Below are positions 24,704 to 32,613 of a stretch of DNA of 34,680 nucleotides, piece by piece; the stretch's first letter is position 1; every line of letters begins with the position of its first letter. The stretch covers positions 1 through 34,680 of the forward strand of contig CALWJA010000089.1 in assembly GCA_944380875.1 (NCBI GenBank), given 5' to 3'. The notes below the pieces were generated by a model that was given only the letters and a program-made list of their open reading frames with translations, was not told where the DNA came from and searched no databases. The DNA is from an uncultured Clostridia bacterium. GTDB lineage: Bacteria > Bacillota > Clostridia > Oscillospirales > Acutalibacteraceae. Position numbers and translations under genes: made by a program.

Positions 24704-24880
24704 ATGGAAGAAGGCCAGCCTCATCTGGGTCTCAGTGAGCTTTTAGATCAGGACGTATCCAGTTATGAATTGTTTTATTCCCTTCTCCCTGATTTACAAT
24801 CCCAGATTCAAAAAAAGGATCCCGGTTCCTTTGCCGAACTGCAGCATCTGGCTGAAAAATCCAGATTTTATAATTTTTAA
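24704..24880 (+). CDS. Small 58-codon protein of unknown function
   Basis: An ORF of 58 codons with a near-ideal ribosome site: AAAGGAG 8 bases before the ATG. The protein begins MEEGQPHLGLSELLDQD, has a central SSYELFYSLLPDLQSQIQKK and ends SFAELQHLAEKSRFYNF. The arrangement of a short aromatic/leucine motif, a proline, an amphipathic helix, then SFxELxxLAE resembles small hypothetical proteins common in Clostridia, whose function is unknown. It has no signal peptide, membrane segment or cysteine. It lies on the plus strand, divergent from the ABC exporter pair, and a strong bidirectional terminator follows 20 bases after its stop. No confident promoter was found. Ribosome site plus terminator make it likely to be real. 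Confidence 0.72.
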   Translation: MEEGQPHLGLSELLDQDVSSYELFYSLLPDLQSQIQKKDPGSFAELQHLAEKSRFYNF

Positions 24881-24900
24881 AGAAATAAAATGAAAGAATA

Positions 24901-24934
24901 AAACAGCGGCGGGAATCGATTCCCGCCGCTGTTT
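24901..24934. terminator. Bidirectional terminator
   Basis: A near-perfect 34-base palindrome, arms AAACAGCGGCGGGAAT and ATTCCCGCCGCTGTTT, with T-runs on both outer sides. It serves the 58-codon gene on the plus strand and the amino-acid ABC ATPase on the minus strand. Confidence 0.93.
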
Positions 24935-24942
24935 TTCTAGCA

Positions 24943-25713
24943 TTATACCTGATGAAAACGAGCCAAAAAAGCTTTTGTACGCTCGCTTTTGGGATTCTCA
25001 ATAACCTCCCGCGGATCTCCTTCTTCCACAATGAGACCGCCGTCCATAAAAATAACTCGATCCGAAACATCCCTGGCAAAAGCCATCTCATGGGTTACAA
25101 CCACCATAGTCATGTGTTCTTCCGCCAAACCGCGGATAACCTTCAAAATTTCACCCGTAAGTTCCGGATCCAGAGCCGACGTGGGTTCATCAAAAAAGAG
25201 CACATCCGGATCCATAGCCAGCGCTCTTGCAATAGCCACCCTCTGCTGCTGACCGCCGGAAAGTTCGCAGGGGTACGCGTTTTCCTTTTCACTGAGCCCA
25301 ACCTTTTGAAGGAGTTCCCGAGCTACGGATTCCGCTTCTTCCTTTGAACGCTTTGCTACTCGGATCTGCGCCTCTGTGATGTTCCGCAAAACAGAAAAAT
25401 GGGGGAATAAATTAAAATTCTGGAACACCAATCCGAATTTGCGGCGGATCTGCTGCAGAACCGGCGCAGCGCTATACTGGGCTTTTCCGCCCTTTTCCCC
25501 TTCCGCCATCAGAAGATCCCCATACGCAATTCTTCCGGAATCAATCTTTTCCAGAAGCGTACTGCACCGAAGCAGGGTGGATTTTCCCGAACCGGATGGG
25601 CCGATTATAGACAAGACTTCCCCTTGATTCACATGAAAGGAAATGCCCCGAAGCACTTCGTTTTGCCCAAAAGATTTGCAAATGTTTTCTGCCGATAAAA
25701 CGCTTTCTGCCAT
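24943..25713 (-). CDS. Polar amino-acid ABC transporter ATP-binding protein
   Basis: 256 aa, GlnQ/HisP family. Walker A is [12 protein letters not shown] near residue 38, the Q-loop is [11 protein letters not shown], the signature is [19 protein letters not shown], Walker B is [14 protein letters not shown] and the switch is [23 protein letters not shown]. It powers import of a polar amino acid through the adjacent permease. AAGGAGG lies 8 bases before the ATG and only 14 bases separate it from the permease stop, so they are cotranscribed. A bidirectional terminator follows at 24901-24934. Confidence 0.95.
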   Translation of the reverse strand: MAESVLSAENICKSFGQNEVLRGISFHVNQGEVLSIIGPSGSGKSTLLRCSTLLEKIDSGRIAYGDLLMAEGEKGGKAQYSAAPVLQQIRRKFGLVFQNFNLFPHFSVLRNITEAQIRVAKRSKEEAESVARELLQKVGLSEKENAYPCELSGGQQQRVAIARALAMDPDVLFFDEPTSALDPELTGEILKVIRGLAEEHMTMVVVTHEMAFARDVSDRVIFMDGGLIVEEGDPREVIENPKSERTKAFLARFHQV

Positions 25714-25727
25714 TGGGATTTCCCTCC

Positions 25728-26405
25728 TTATTTATAATAATCCAATTTCTTTTCTGCCGTACTGAAACATTTGGAAACCACGGCATTCATAATCAGATAG
25801 AACACGCCTGCGATAAAAACAGGCACAATGGATACTTCCGCATTCTGCAGTTTGGAGGCCAACGCCGAAATCTCCACTACGGCAATAATCTGCGCCAAAG
25901 AGGTATCCTTCACCAGGGTCATAAATTCATTGCCCATGGGAGGCAAAATTTTCTTCACCAGCTGGGGCAAGACAATGCGGAAAAACGTCTGGGATTTGGA
26001 AAAGCCCAATACATTAGCGGCTTCCCGCTGGCCTTGCGGCACACCCTGGATGCCCGCCCGGTAGATTTCCGCAAAATAGGCTGCATAGTTGAGCACAAAC
26101 GCAACAATAGCCGTTTCCATTCGGGAAAAACCATATTTTCCTAACTTTAAACCAAACCAGAAAAAAATGAGCTGCAGCATAAGAGGAGTTCCGCGCATAA
26201 CAAGCAAATAAGCACGGATCAGCCACTGCAGGGGTTTAAAACGGGACATTCTTCCAAGCGCTACCACAAGCCCCAAAGGCAATGAAAACAGCAACGTGAA
26301 AAAGAACAGCTGCAGCGTGACTAACGAAGTCTGCAGCATCTGCACAAGAATTTTTCCCACCGTTTCCAAATCCATACCCAGAAATGATTCCAAAAAAGCT
26401 TCCAT
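25728..26405 (-). CDS. Polar amino-acid ABC transporter permease
   Basis: 225 aa, HisM/GlnP family. It has about five membrane segments ([20 protein letters not shown] near the start). The cytoplasmic EAA loop, which contacts the ATPase, is [34 protein letters not shown] and [18 protein letters not shown] are also typical. It lies between the binding-protein gene and the ATPase gene. Two hairpins upstream probably lower its transcription relative to the binding protein. The ribosome site is weak: GGGA about 8 bases before the ATG. Confidence 0.94.
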   Translation of the reverse strand: MEAFLESFLGMDLETVGKILVQMLQTSLVTLQLFFFTLLFSLPLGLVVALGRMSRFKPLQWLIRAYLLVMRGTPLMLQLIFFWFGLKLGKYGFSRMETAIVAFVLNYAAYFAEIYRAGIQGVPQGQREAANVLGFSKSQTFFRIVLPQLVKKILPPMGNEFMTLVKDTSLAQIIAVVEISALASKLQNAEVSIVPVFIAGVFYLIMNAVVSKCFSTAEKKLDYYK

Positions 26406-26445
26406 ATTTACGATCCCATCCTCTTTTACAGGAGTGTTCGCTCCC

Positions 26446-26470
26446 GTTAGGGTCTTTTCCCTAACTTTTT
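26446..26470 (+). repeat. Hairpin upstream of the permease gene
   Basis: A perfect 7-bp stem, GTTAGGG-tctttt-CCCTAAC, followed by TTTTT on the plus strand, so it reads as a terminator in the direction opposite to the transporter genes. On the minus strand it is a leader hairpin about 40 bases before the permease ATG. Confidence 0.4.
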
Positions 26471-26513
26471 ACTTTCCAAAAAATATTTGCATCTGTAAAT
26501 CCAAAATCACAGA

Positions 26514-26537
26514 AAACCGGGGCTGCTGCTCCGGTTT
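26514..26537 (-). terminator. Second hairpin between binding-protein and permease genes
   Basis: The stem AAACCGGgGC / GCtCCGGTTT contains one wobble pair and a 4-base loop. TTTTCTG follows on the minus strand. With the hairpin at 26553-26576 it forms a tandem. Confidence 0.55.
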
Positions 26538-26552
26538 ATCCTGCGCAAAACA

Positions 26553-26576
26553 AGAGGCCGGCAACTGCCGGCCTCT
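26553..26576 (-). terminator. Terminator or attenuator after the amino-acid binding-protein gene
   Basis: A perfect 10-bp stem, AGAGGCCGGC / GCCGGCCTCT, with a 4-base loop, then TGTTTTG on the minus strand, 25 bases after the binding-protein stop. Partial termination here would keep the binding protein in excess over the membrane parts. Confidence 0.75.
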
Positions 26577-26601
26577 GTATGCGGCATGCATTACTGCTTA
26601 T

Positions 26602-27504
26602 TTATTCGTTATCGGGAACGATGGAGATATCGCTTCCAAACCATGTTTCCGTGATCTCTTTCAGTGTTCCGTCAGCCTTCATTTCCCCAAGGATCTTCTG
26701 CACTTCATCGCGCAGAGCCTGATCTGCTTTACGGAAACCAATGGCGTATACTTCTTCGGAAAGCACTTCATCCAGAATTTTGAATTGGTCAGGATTATCG
26801 CTTTTGGATATGTAATACCGGGCAACAACCTCATCCATTACAACAGCGTCCCCTGTTCCTTGGCCCAATTCCATCATGGCCTGTACATTGTTGGGAACCT
26901 CTGTGACTTCCTTCAGGGTGCTCTTTACGTCCTCTTTGGAATCCAAAGCTCCTACCGCTGTAGAACCAGCCTGCAGAATCACGGATTTTCCGGCAAGATC
27001 TGCCAGGGTGTTGATGCCGGAATCGGAAAGAACCACTACTACCTGGCGGTTCTCCATATAGGGCTCGCTCAGATTCATTTTTTCTTTGCGCTCGTCATCC
27101 ACGCTCATGCCGTTCCAGATGCAGTCCACATTGCCGTCGTTGAGCTCTGTTTCTTTATAATCCCAATCCACAGGGGTAATAACCAGCTTCACGCCCATGC
27201 GCTTAGCCACTTCTTTGGCAAGGTCAATATCATATCCGACAATATTGTTATCCGTATCCCGGAAGCCCATGGGAGGGAAGGAATCATCCAGGCCCAGAAT
27301 CAACTCTCCCTTATCCTTGATCTTCTGAAGGGAATCGTCTCCCGCCTCTGTATTCGAATCCGTAGATTCCGACTCCGTCTGGGAAGTTTCGCTGCTTCCT
27401 GTATCCGCACCAGAACTGCTCTGCGTTCCCTGATTTTGAGAACAACCGGCGAAAGAAACCATTGCCAAACTCAGGGCTAACAGCATAGAAAGAAGTTTTT
27501 TCAT
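26602..27504 (-). CDS. Amino-acid ABC transporter substrate-binding lipoprotein (SBP family 3)
   Basis: 300 aa. A lipoprotein signal peptide ends in the lipobox SFAGC (Cys21 lipidated). A serine/threonine/glutamate-rich linker to about residue 60 follows, then a family-3 solute-binding fold. Family landmarks are GELILGLDDSFPPMGFRD, NNIVGYDIDLAKEVAKRMG, DCIWNGMSVDDERKEKMNLSEPY, LQAGSTA and AIGFRKADQALRDEVQ. It captures a polar amino acid outside the membrane for the adjacent permease and ATPase; the substrate is not decided by sequence. GGAGG lies 9 bases before the ATG. The promoter is at 27554-27582. Confidence 0.95.
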   Translation of the reverse strand: MKKLLSMLLALSLAMVSFAGCSQNQGTQSSSGADTGSSETSQTESESTDSNTEAGDDSLQKIKDKGELILGLDDSFPPMGFRDTDNNIVGYDIDLAKEVAKRMGVKLVITPVDWDYKETELNDGNVDCIWNGMSVDDERKEKMNLSEPYMENRQVVVVLSDSGINTLADLAGKSVILQAGSTAVGALDSKEDVKSTLKEVTEVPNNVQAMMELGQGTGDAVVMDEVVARYYISKSDNPDQFKILDEVLSEEVYAIGFRKADQALRDEVQKILGEMKADGTLKEITETWFGSDISIVPDNE

Positions 27505-27553
27505 GTTCTATAACCTCCAAAAGGATTTCATGTTCTTGTCTTAGACTTGCTAT

Positions 27554-27582
27554 ATTGTACACTATCTTTTTACTAAAGTAAA
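27554..27582 (-). promoter_or_regulatory. Promoter and overlapping palindrome of the amino-acid ABC importer
   Basis: -10 TACAAT (27554-27559) and -35 TTTACT (27577-27582) with a 17-base spacer. The -35 is one arm of a perfect inverted repeat TTTACT-aa-AGTAAA (27569-27582), so a protein bound there would occlude the promoter. Regulator unknown. Confidence 0.55.
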
Positions 27583-27623
27583 GTAGTAAATTTAATTTTT
27601 ATAAATTCTTTCTCCGCACAGAT

Positions 27624-27659
27624 AAAAAAGCCGCCCCTTCCTAAAAAAGAAGGGGCGGC
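27624..27659 (-). terminator. Terminator after the BceAB-type exporter
   Basis: A perfect 11-bp stem, GCCGCCCCTTC / GAAGGGGCGGC, with an 8-base loop and TTTTTT on the minus strand, about 108 bases after the permease stop. Confidence 0.93.
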
Positions 27660-27767
27660 CCGGCGGCCCGAATTCGCCTGATTCCTTTGCGCAGCAGAAT
27701 ATTGTATAAAGGAACCGAAAAAACATTCCAATATTTACGGGCATATATACTCTGTTTCCATAGCCTG

Positions 27768-29768
27768 CTATTCCGGCTGGCTTACAATTTTATAATATTC
27801 CCGGGCTGTTATCCAGTAAATACAAATATAGATCAGCGAAAAAGCTGCCACGCTTCCTATTGTACAGAAAATAAAAAGCTCCGTTTGCATAAGACCTAAT
27901 GCCATAAGAAGCCGGCTGATTACAGGAAAGGCAAAAGCAATATGGATTACAGCTGTAACAAGCGGCAGAAAGAACACGCTCATCACCTGGGAATGAATAG
28001 CCTTTTTTACCTCTTTACGGCTTAATCCTACTTTTTCCATAATTTCAAACCGCTCTTTGTCCTCGTATCCTTCGGAAATCTGTTTATAATAGATAATCAA
28101 TACAGTGGCCATCATAAAAAGGATACCTAAAAAGATTCCCAGAAAAAAGAGACCGCCATAGAGAGCAAAAAAGTCTTGCCGATATTGGGAACGGGATTCT
28201 ACATACCCCTGAAATCCGCCCTCTTCGCTTTTAGAATCCAGCTGCTCCTTTAACCCTTTATAAACCGCAGCCTCCTTCTGTTCATCTCCATCCAAATCAA
28301 ACCCATAATACAGCCGTATGGGAGAAGCGTTCTCCTTATATGCTTTTTCCTGCCTCTGATCCAATTCCTGCAGGACAGAAAAATCTTTAACTACCAGATA
28401 ATAGGTTCCCGTTATTTGAGAATTGTCCATACCGTTTCCTGGAAATTCCGCAAGCCTATCCCGTATGGAAAAGGTTTGATTCAAAACCGAAAGGGTATTT
28501 TCCTCATAGGGTTCTCTGCTGGAGTAGATATACACTTCTCCGTCGCGGAGGGACAAACCCTGCCCTGTCATACGGTTATAATCTTCCAGGGGGATAAAGC
28601 TTAAAACCTTAACCTCCTGTATTCCGGCTGAAAAAGAGATATCGGTTGAAAACTCTGTTCCTTGCTGCCCGGCCGCAAAGGAAAGAACCCTGTATCGAAT
28701 GGTATTTTCCGGTTTGCTTTTTTCCTGTTTCAAAACGGAAGACACCGCAGTATCCATGAAAAGGATATTTTCTTCCGAAAGGTCTTCTGTCGTTACAGCG
28801 ATTTCCTTTGGGTAACGGGCATAAAGAGAATCTTCCATTCCCATATACAGGGAAACGGTAGAGGATACCATAACAAGAACGGCTGTAGAAAGAATACAGA
28901 TATTAGCAAGGCCAACCGCGTTTTGTTTCATCCTGTAAATCATTCCGGAAAGAGAAATAAAATGAGATGTTTTATAATAGTAGCTCTTGTTTTTCCGGAG
29001 GATTTTCAATACTGTTATGCTGCCCGCAGTAAACAGGCAGTATGTGCCGATGATGACCAGCACAACAGCTACAAAAAACAGCAGCAGAGCCGCTATGGGA
29101 TCCACCGTCAAAATAGAAATGGCATACCCGCCCCCAAGGCAAAGAGCTCCAAACAAGGCCAAAAGCCATTTGGCCTTTGGTTCCTTTTCTCCGGTTTGCC
29201 CTCCTTTCAAAAGTTCCACCGGCTTTGCAAGGTGGATCTGGCGCAGGGTATGGAGCAGGATCAAGAGAAAAAGGACAAGAAAGAAAGCTGCCGTTTCCAG
29301 GACGGAAGAAACGGGGGTCTCGAACTTTAACGCTACATCAAAACGCAGCCATATAGGCAAAAGCCAGCACAAAATCCCGCTGAAGAGGATCCCCAGAAAC
29401 AAACCAAAAAACAGACCCAAAAAAGCTGTATACAAGGTCTCAAAAACCATTACTCCGGCAATATGCCGTTTTCCCATACCTAAAATATTAAAAAGACCAA
29501 TTTCTTTTTTCCTTCGTTTTATCAAAAAACTGTTTGTATAGAATAGAAATACAGCAGAAAAAAGAGCCACCACCACGGAACCAAATCCCAGAATGCTTTT
29601 TAAAACCGAGCCGCCGGCCATACTCTCTAAAGATCGACTGCGGGAAAGAGCCGAAATAACATAATACAGCATGACTGTTCCTATACATGTGAGAATATAG
29701 GGCGTATACAGCTTGGAATTTTTCCGCAGGTTCATTGCCGCCAGCTTGGGATAGAGTTTCTTATTCAT
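27768..29768 (-). CDS. BceB-type FtsX-like ABC permease
   Basis: 666 aa from the ATG at 29768. It has ten predicted membrane segments: seven before residue 310, then a large extracellular domain of about 220 residues (roughly 310-535), then three more. FtsX-domain text appears in both halves (RRKKEIGLFNILGMGKRHI; ERFEIMEKVGLSRKEVKKAI). This layout is that of BceB/VraG permeases, which with a BceA ATPase remove bacitracin-, nisin- or lantibiotic-like peptides from lipid II cycle targets and usually signal to a cognate histidine kinase. No kinase or response regulator lies in the window. GGTGA lies 6 bases before the ATG, which overlaps the ATPase gene end by 8 bases (ATGAATAA). Confidence 0.9.
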   Translation of the reverse strand: MNKKLYPKLAAMNLRKNSKLYTPYILTCIGTVMLYYVISALSRSRSLESMAGGSVLKSILGFGSVVVALFSAVFLFYTNSFLIKRRKKEIGLFNILGMGKRHIAGVMVFETLYTAFLGLFFGLFLGILFSGILCWLLPIWLRFDVALKFETPVSSVLETAAFFLVLFLLILLHTLRQIHLAKPVELLKGGQTGEKEPKAKWLLALFGALCLGGGYAISILTVDPIAALLLFFVAVVLVIIGTYCLFTAGSITVLKILRKNKSYYYKTSHFISLSGMIYRMKQNAVGLANICILSTAVLVMVSSTVSLYMGMEDSLYARYPKEIAVTTEDLSEENILFMDTAVSSVLKQEKSKPENTIRYRVLSFAAGQQGTEFSTDISFSAGIQEVKVLSFIPLEDYNRMTGQGLSLRDGEVYIYSSREPYEENTLSVLNQTFSIRDRLAEFPGNGMDNSQITGTYYLVVKDFSVLQELDQRQEKAYKENASPIRLYYGFDLDGDEQKEAAVYKGLKEQLDSKSEEGGFQGYVESRSQYRQDFFALYGGLFFLGIFLGILFMMATVLIIYYKQISEGYEDKERFEIMEKVGLSRKEVKKAIHSQVMSVFFLPLVTAVIHIAFAFPVISRLLMALGLMQTELFIFCTIGSVAAFSLIYICIYWITAREYYKIVSQPE

Positions 29769-30528
29769 GGTATTCACCGCCTGCCGTCAGCATAGTGAGC
29801 GTATGGGATATTTCCTCATACATTTGCTCAGGACCTTTTCCTTTTCTGCCTATTTCATAAAACACCTGGCCGTCCTTTATAAAAAGGACTCTCCCGGCAT
29901 GGCTGGCTGCCTGCACACTGTGGGTCACCATCAGAATCGTCTGCCCTCCCTGGTTGATTTCATCAAACATAGAGAGAAGCTCTCCGGAAGATTTGGAATC
30001 CAAAGCGCCTGTGGGTTCATCCGCTAAAATCAGCTTGGGATTGGTAATCAACGCCCTGGCAACCGCCGCCCGTTGCTTTTGGCCTCCTGATACCTCATAG
30101 GGATATTTCCCCAGAATATCCAAAATCCGCAGACGCTCCGCAATCGGGCGAAGTTTCTGATTCATACTTTTATAGGATTCCCCGGATAACACCAACGGGA
30201 GAAAAATATTGTCCCGAATGGAGAACGTATCCAGCAGGTTGAAATCCTGAAAAACAAACCCCAGATTTTTTCTGCGGAAAGCGGAAATATCCCGCTCCGG
30301 TATTGTAAGGGTATCCTTCCCTTCCAGGAGGATTTCTCCTTCCGTGGGCTGGTCCAGGCAGGCAAGAATATTCAGCAATGTGGTTTTCCCGGAACCGGAT
30401 TCCCCCATTATGGCCACATACTCTCCCTCCTTTACGGAAAAGCACACATTTTCCAATGCATGGACGGGATTGGAGCCGAATCGGGTAGTATATATTTTTT
30501 TCAAATTGCGCACTTCCAAAAGCACCAT
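29761..30528 (-). CDS. BceA-type ABC transporter ATP-binding protein
   Basis: 255 aa from the ATG at 30528, which has AAAGGAG 10 bases upstream. The frame extends 49 codons further, but those run through the operator-like repeats and the -10 box, so the extension is not coding. Motifs are Walker A GESGSGKTTLLN, Q-loop VFQDFNLLDTFS, signature VSGGQKQRAAVARALI, Walker B LILADEPTGALDS and switch MVTHSVQAASHAGRV. It is of the MacB/LolD-like class that pairs with FtsX permeases. It energises the neighbouring BceB-type permease in peptide-antibiotic detoxification. The two genes overlap by 8 bases. Confidence 0.92.
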   Translation of the reverse strand: MVLLEVRNLKKIYTTRFGSNPVHALENVCFSVKEGEYVAIMGESGSGKTTLLNILACLDQPTEGEILLEGKDTLTIPERDISAFRRKNLGFVFQDFNLLDTFSIRDNIFLPLVLSGESYKSMNQKLRPIAERLRILDILGKYPYEVSGGQKQRAAVARALITNPKLILADEPTGALDSKSSGELLSMFDEINQGGQTILMVTHSVQAASHAGRVLFIKDGQVFYEIGRKGKGPEQMYEEISHTLTMLTAGGEYHE

Positions 30529-30559
30529 ACTGCATACACTCCTTTGATTTGATATCTCC

Positions 30560-30634
30560 AGTATACAGCCGGCCTCTTTCCGAAACCATCGATCCAGCTT
30601 ACAATTTCGCCTTTTAAACTTACAGTTTCGTAAG
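30560..30634 (-). promoter_or_regulatory. Activator-type promoter with direct repeats upstream of the BceAB pair
   Basis: -10 TATACT lies at 30560-30565 with no good -35 at the right distance. Upstream are two 12-base direct repeats, CTTACAATTTCG (30598-30609) and CTTACAGTTTCG (30619-30630), 21 bp apart start to start, two helical turns. The second is also part of the inverted repeat CTTAC-N6-GTAAG (30619-30634). The layout suits a BceR/OmpR-type response regulator activating from about -50 and -70. Confidence 0.55.
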
Positions 30635-30662
30635 CCCCCGGTAAGAGATATTTCACCTTCCC

Positions 30663-30698
30663 CATAAGAAGGCAAATCCGGTTTTTTGTCTTCTTATG
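30663..30698. repeat. Inverted repeat between the two exporter operons
   Basis: Perfect 9-base arms CATAAGAAG (30663-30671) and CTTCTTATG (30690-30698), with CAAA/TTTG pairing inside. It lies 29 bases beyond the direct repeats and just before the terminator at 30716. It may be a hairpin or an operator; its role is unknown. Confidence 0.35.
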
Positions 30699-30710
30699 CT
30701 TTTTAAAATA

Positions 30711-30756
30711 AAACCGCCCTGGGATGGAGCTTGCGCTTTCCATCCCAGGGCAGTTT
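30711..30756 (-). terminator. Terminator after ABC exporter pair 2
   Basis: A 13-bp stem, GCCCTGGGATGGA / TCCATCCCAGGGC (30716-30751), with A/T flanks. On the minus strand it is followed by GGTTTTATTTTA, 37 bases after the exporter stop. Confidence 0.9.
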
Positions 30757-30792
30757 TTTCAGCATATTGGTTCCTTTGGGGCTATTTTATTT

Positions 30793-32613
30793 TCAGGAAG
30801 CATTTTCAAACTGACTGTTATATAGTTCGGCATAGAAGCCATTTTTCGCCAGAAGCTCGTCGTGGTTACCGCTTTCAATAATATCGCCGTCTTTCAACAC
30901 TAGAATCAAATCGGCGTTTTTGATAGTGGAAAGCCTATGAGCAATCACAAAGGAAGTCCTTCCTTCCGTCAATGTATCCATGGCTTTCTGCACAAGGAGC
31001 TCCGTCTTCGTATCCACGGAGCTGGTAGCTTCATCCAGGATGAGAAGGGGCGCGTTCTCAATCATTGCCCGGGCAATGGTAACCAGCTGCCGCTGGCCGG
31101 CAGAGAGGGAAGCTTGCTCATTCAATACCGTATCGTATTTTTCGGGCAAAGTTTTGATATAGTGCTCCAACCCTACGGCGCGGCACACACGATCCAGTTC
31201 CTGATCGGTAACGCCCTCTTTGGAATACACCAGATTTTCCCGAAGCGTCCCTTCGAAAATCCAGGTATCCTGCAGCACCATACAGAATAAATCATGTACA
31301 TTTTCTCTGGTGAGTTCTCTTATAGGCACACCGTCTATAAGAATTTCCCCGCCGTTGACTTCATAGAAACGCATAAGAAGGTTCACTATGGTTGTTTTTC
31401 CAGCACCGGTAGGACCAACAATAGCAATTTTTTCTCCGGCGGAGGCTTTGGCGCTGAAATCATGGATAATGGTCTTTTCAGGAAGATATCCAAATTTTAC
31501 ATGGCGGAATTCCACATCTCCCCGGGCATTTTCCAATTTTTTTGTTTTTCCGCTTTCATCCTCCATTTCTTTTTCATCCAGGAATTCAAACACCCTCTCG
31601 CTTGCAGCCATAGTGGACTGCAGGCTGGTGAACACCTGCGCCAACTGGGATAGGGGCTGGGTAAACAAACGGATATACACCATAAAAGACACAATGACAC
31701 CAAATGAAATGGATCCATTTGCCGCCAGAACAGCTCCCAATACACAGACAACCACATATCCGAAATTGCCTACAAAATTCATAATAGGCATCATAAGCCC
31801 GGAAAAGAACTGCGACTTCCAAGCGCTTTCATATAGTCTATGATTGATGTCGTCAAAAGTCTTCTCCGCCGCTTCTTCCCCGTTATACGCTTTCACTACG
31901 AGATGGCCGGAATACATTTCTTCGATATGCCCATCTATGGCGCCGAGTTCCTTTTGCTGTGCGAAGAAATATTTATGGGAACGGGACATGATTACCGTCA
32001 TAAGAACAAAGCCGATCAGAGAAGCGGCTATGGCACTGAGGGCCATGAGCCAATTGGTAACAAACATCATAATCAAAGCCCCTAAAAAGAGCGTAACGGA
32101 AGAAACAAAAGAACCTATGCTGTTATTTAGGGATTGACCAATGGTATCCACATCGTTTGTAACTCGGGAAAGCACATTGCCTGTGCTGGTTCCATCAAAA
32201 TACCGCAAAGGAAGCCGGTTGATCTTTTTGGATATATCCCCTCTCAAGGATCTGGACACTTTCTGTGTCACTGTAGCCAGAATAAAATTCTGTATATATC
32301 CAAAAAGCCAGCCAAGGCCATAAAGGACTGCCAAAATCATGCAGATATGCACAATAGCCGGGATGTCCATGGTTCCGCGGATCCCTTCCGTAATAAGATC
32401 CGTTATGTCAGACAGTTTTCCGGGCCCGATTACACTGAAAACAGCGCTGATGCAGCCTAAAAGCAGGGCGACACCTATAGCAGGTACATAAGGCCTGCAA
32501 TATTTGAAAAGGCTTCCCAGGGATTTTCCGCCATTTTTGGCCTTTTCTCCGGTAAAACCTCCCGGGCCTCCGTGGCCGCGCCCCATGGGAGCGGTTCTAT
32601 ACTTTTCAGCCAT
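30793..32613 (-). CDS. ABC exporter half-transporter, catalytic subunit of heterodimer 2
   Basis: 606 aa. A glycine-rich cytoplasmic N-terminus (MGRGHGGPGGFTGEKAKNGGK) precedes six membrane segments and an ATPase. Walker A is GPTGAGKTT, the signature is the variant LSAGQ, Walker B LLILDEATSSVD has its glutamate and the switch FVIAHRLSTI has its histidine. It should supply the active ATP site of a heterodimeric exporter with the preceding gene; the substrate is unknown. Its ATG lies within the end of that gene (ATGGCTGA, an 8-base overlap). It has the same domain logic as heterodimer 1 but clearly distinct sequence, so this is not a recent duplication. Confidence 0.92.
   Translation of the reverse strand: MAEKYRTAPMGRGHGGPGGFTGEKAKNGGKSLGSLFKYCRPYVPAIGVALLLGCISAVFSVIGPGKLSDITDLITEGIRGTMDIPAIVHICMILAVLYGLGWLFGYIQNFILATVTQKVSRSLRGDISKKINRLPLRYFDGTSTGNVLSRVTNDVDTIGQSLNNSIGSFVSSVTLFLGALIMMFVTNWLMALSAIAASLIGFVLMTVIMSRSHKYFFAQQKELGAIDGHIEEMYSGHLVVKAYNGEEAAEKTFDDINHRLYESAWKSQFFSGLMMPIMNFVGNFGYVVVCVLGAVLAANGSISFGVIVSFMVYIRLFTQPLSQLAQVFTSLQSTMAASERVFEFLDEKEMEDESGKTKKLENARGDVEFRHVKFGYLPEKTIIHDFSAKASAGEKIAIVGPTGAGKTTIVNLLMRFYEVNGGEILIDGVPIRELTRENVHDLFCMVLQDTWIFEGTLRENLVYSKEGVTDQELDRVCRAVGLEHYIKTLPEKYDTVLNEQASLSAGQRQLVTIARAMIENAPLLILDEATSSVDTKTELLVQKAMDTLTEGRTSFVIAHRLSTIKNADLILVLKDGDIIESGNHDELLAKNGFYAELYNSQFENAS

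Noticed and set aside
24539-24724. Minus-strand 61-codon ORF
   Set aside because: It has no clear ribosome site, poor composition, and overlaps the well-supported plus-strand small gene and the leader of the exporter pair.
26406-26601. T-box or other amino-acid riboswitch before the permease
   Set aside because: The region holds short terminator-like hairpins only; no T-box motif or specifier loop is visible.
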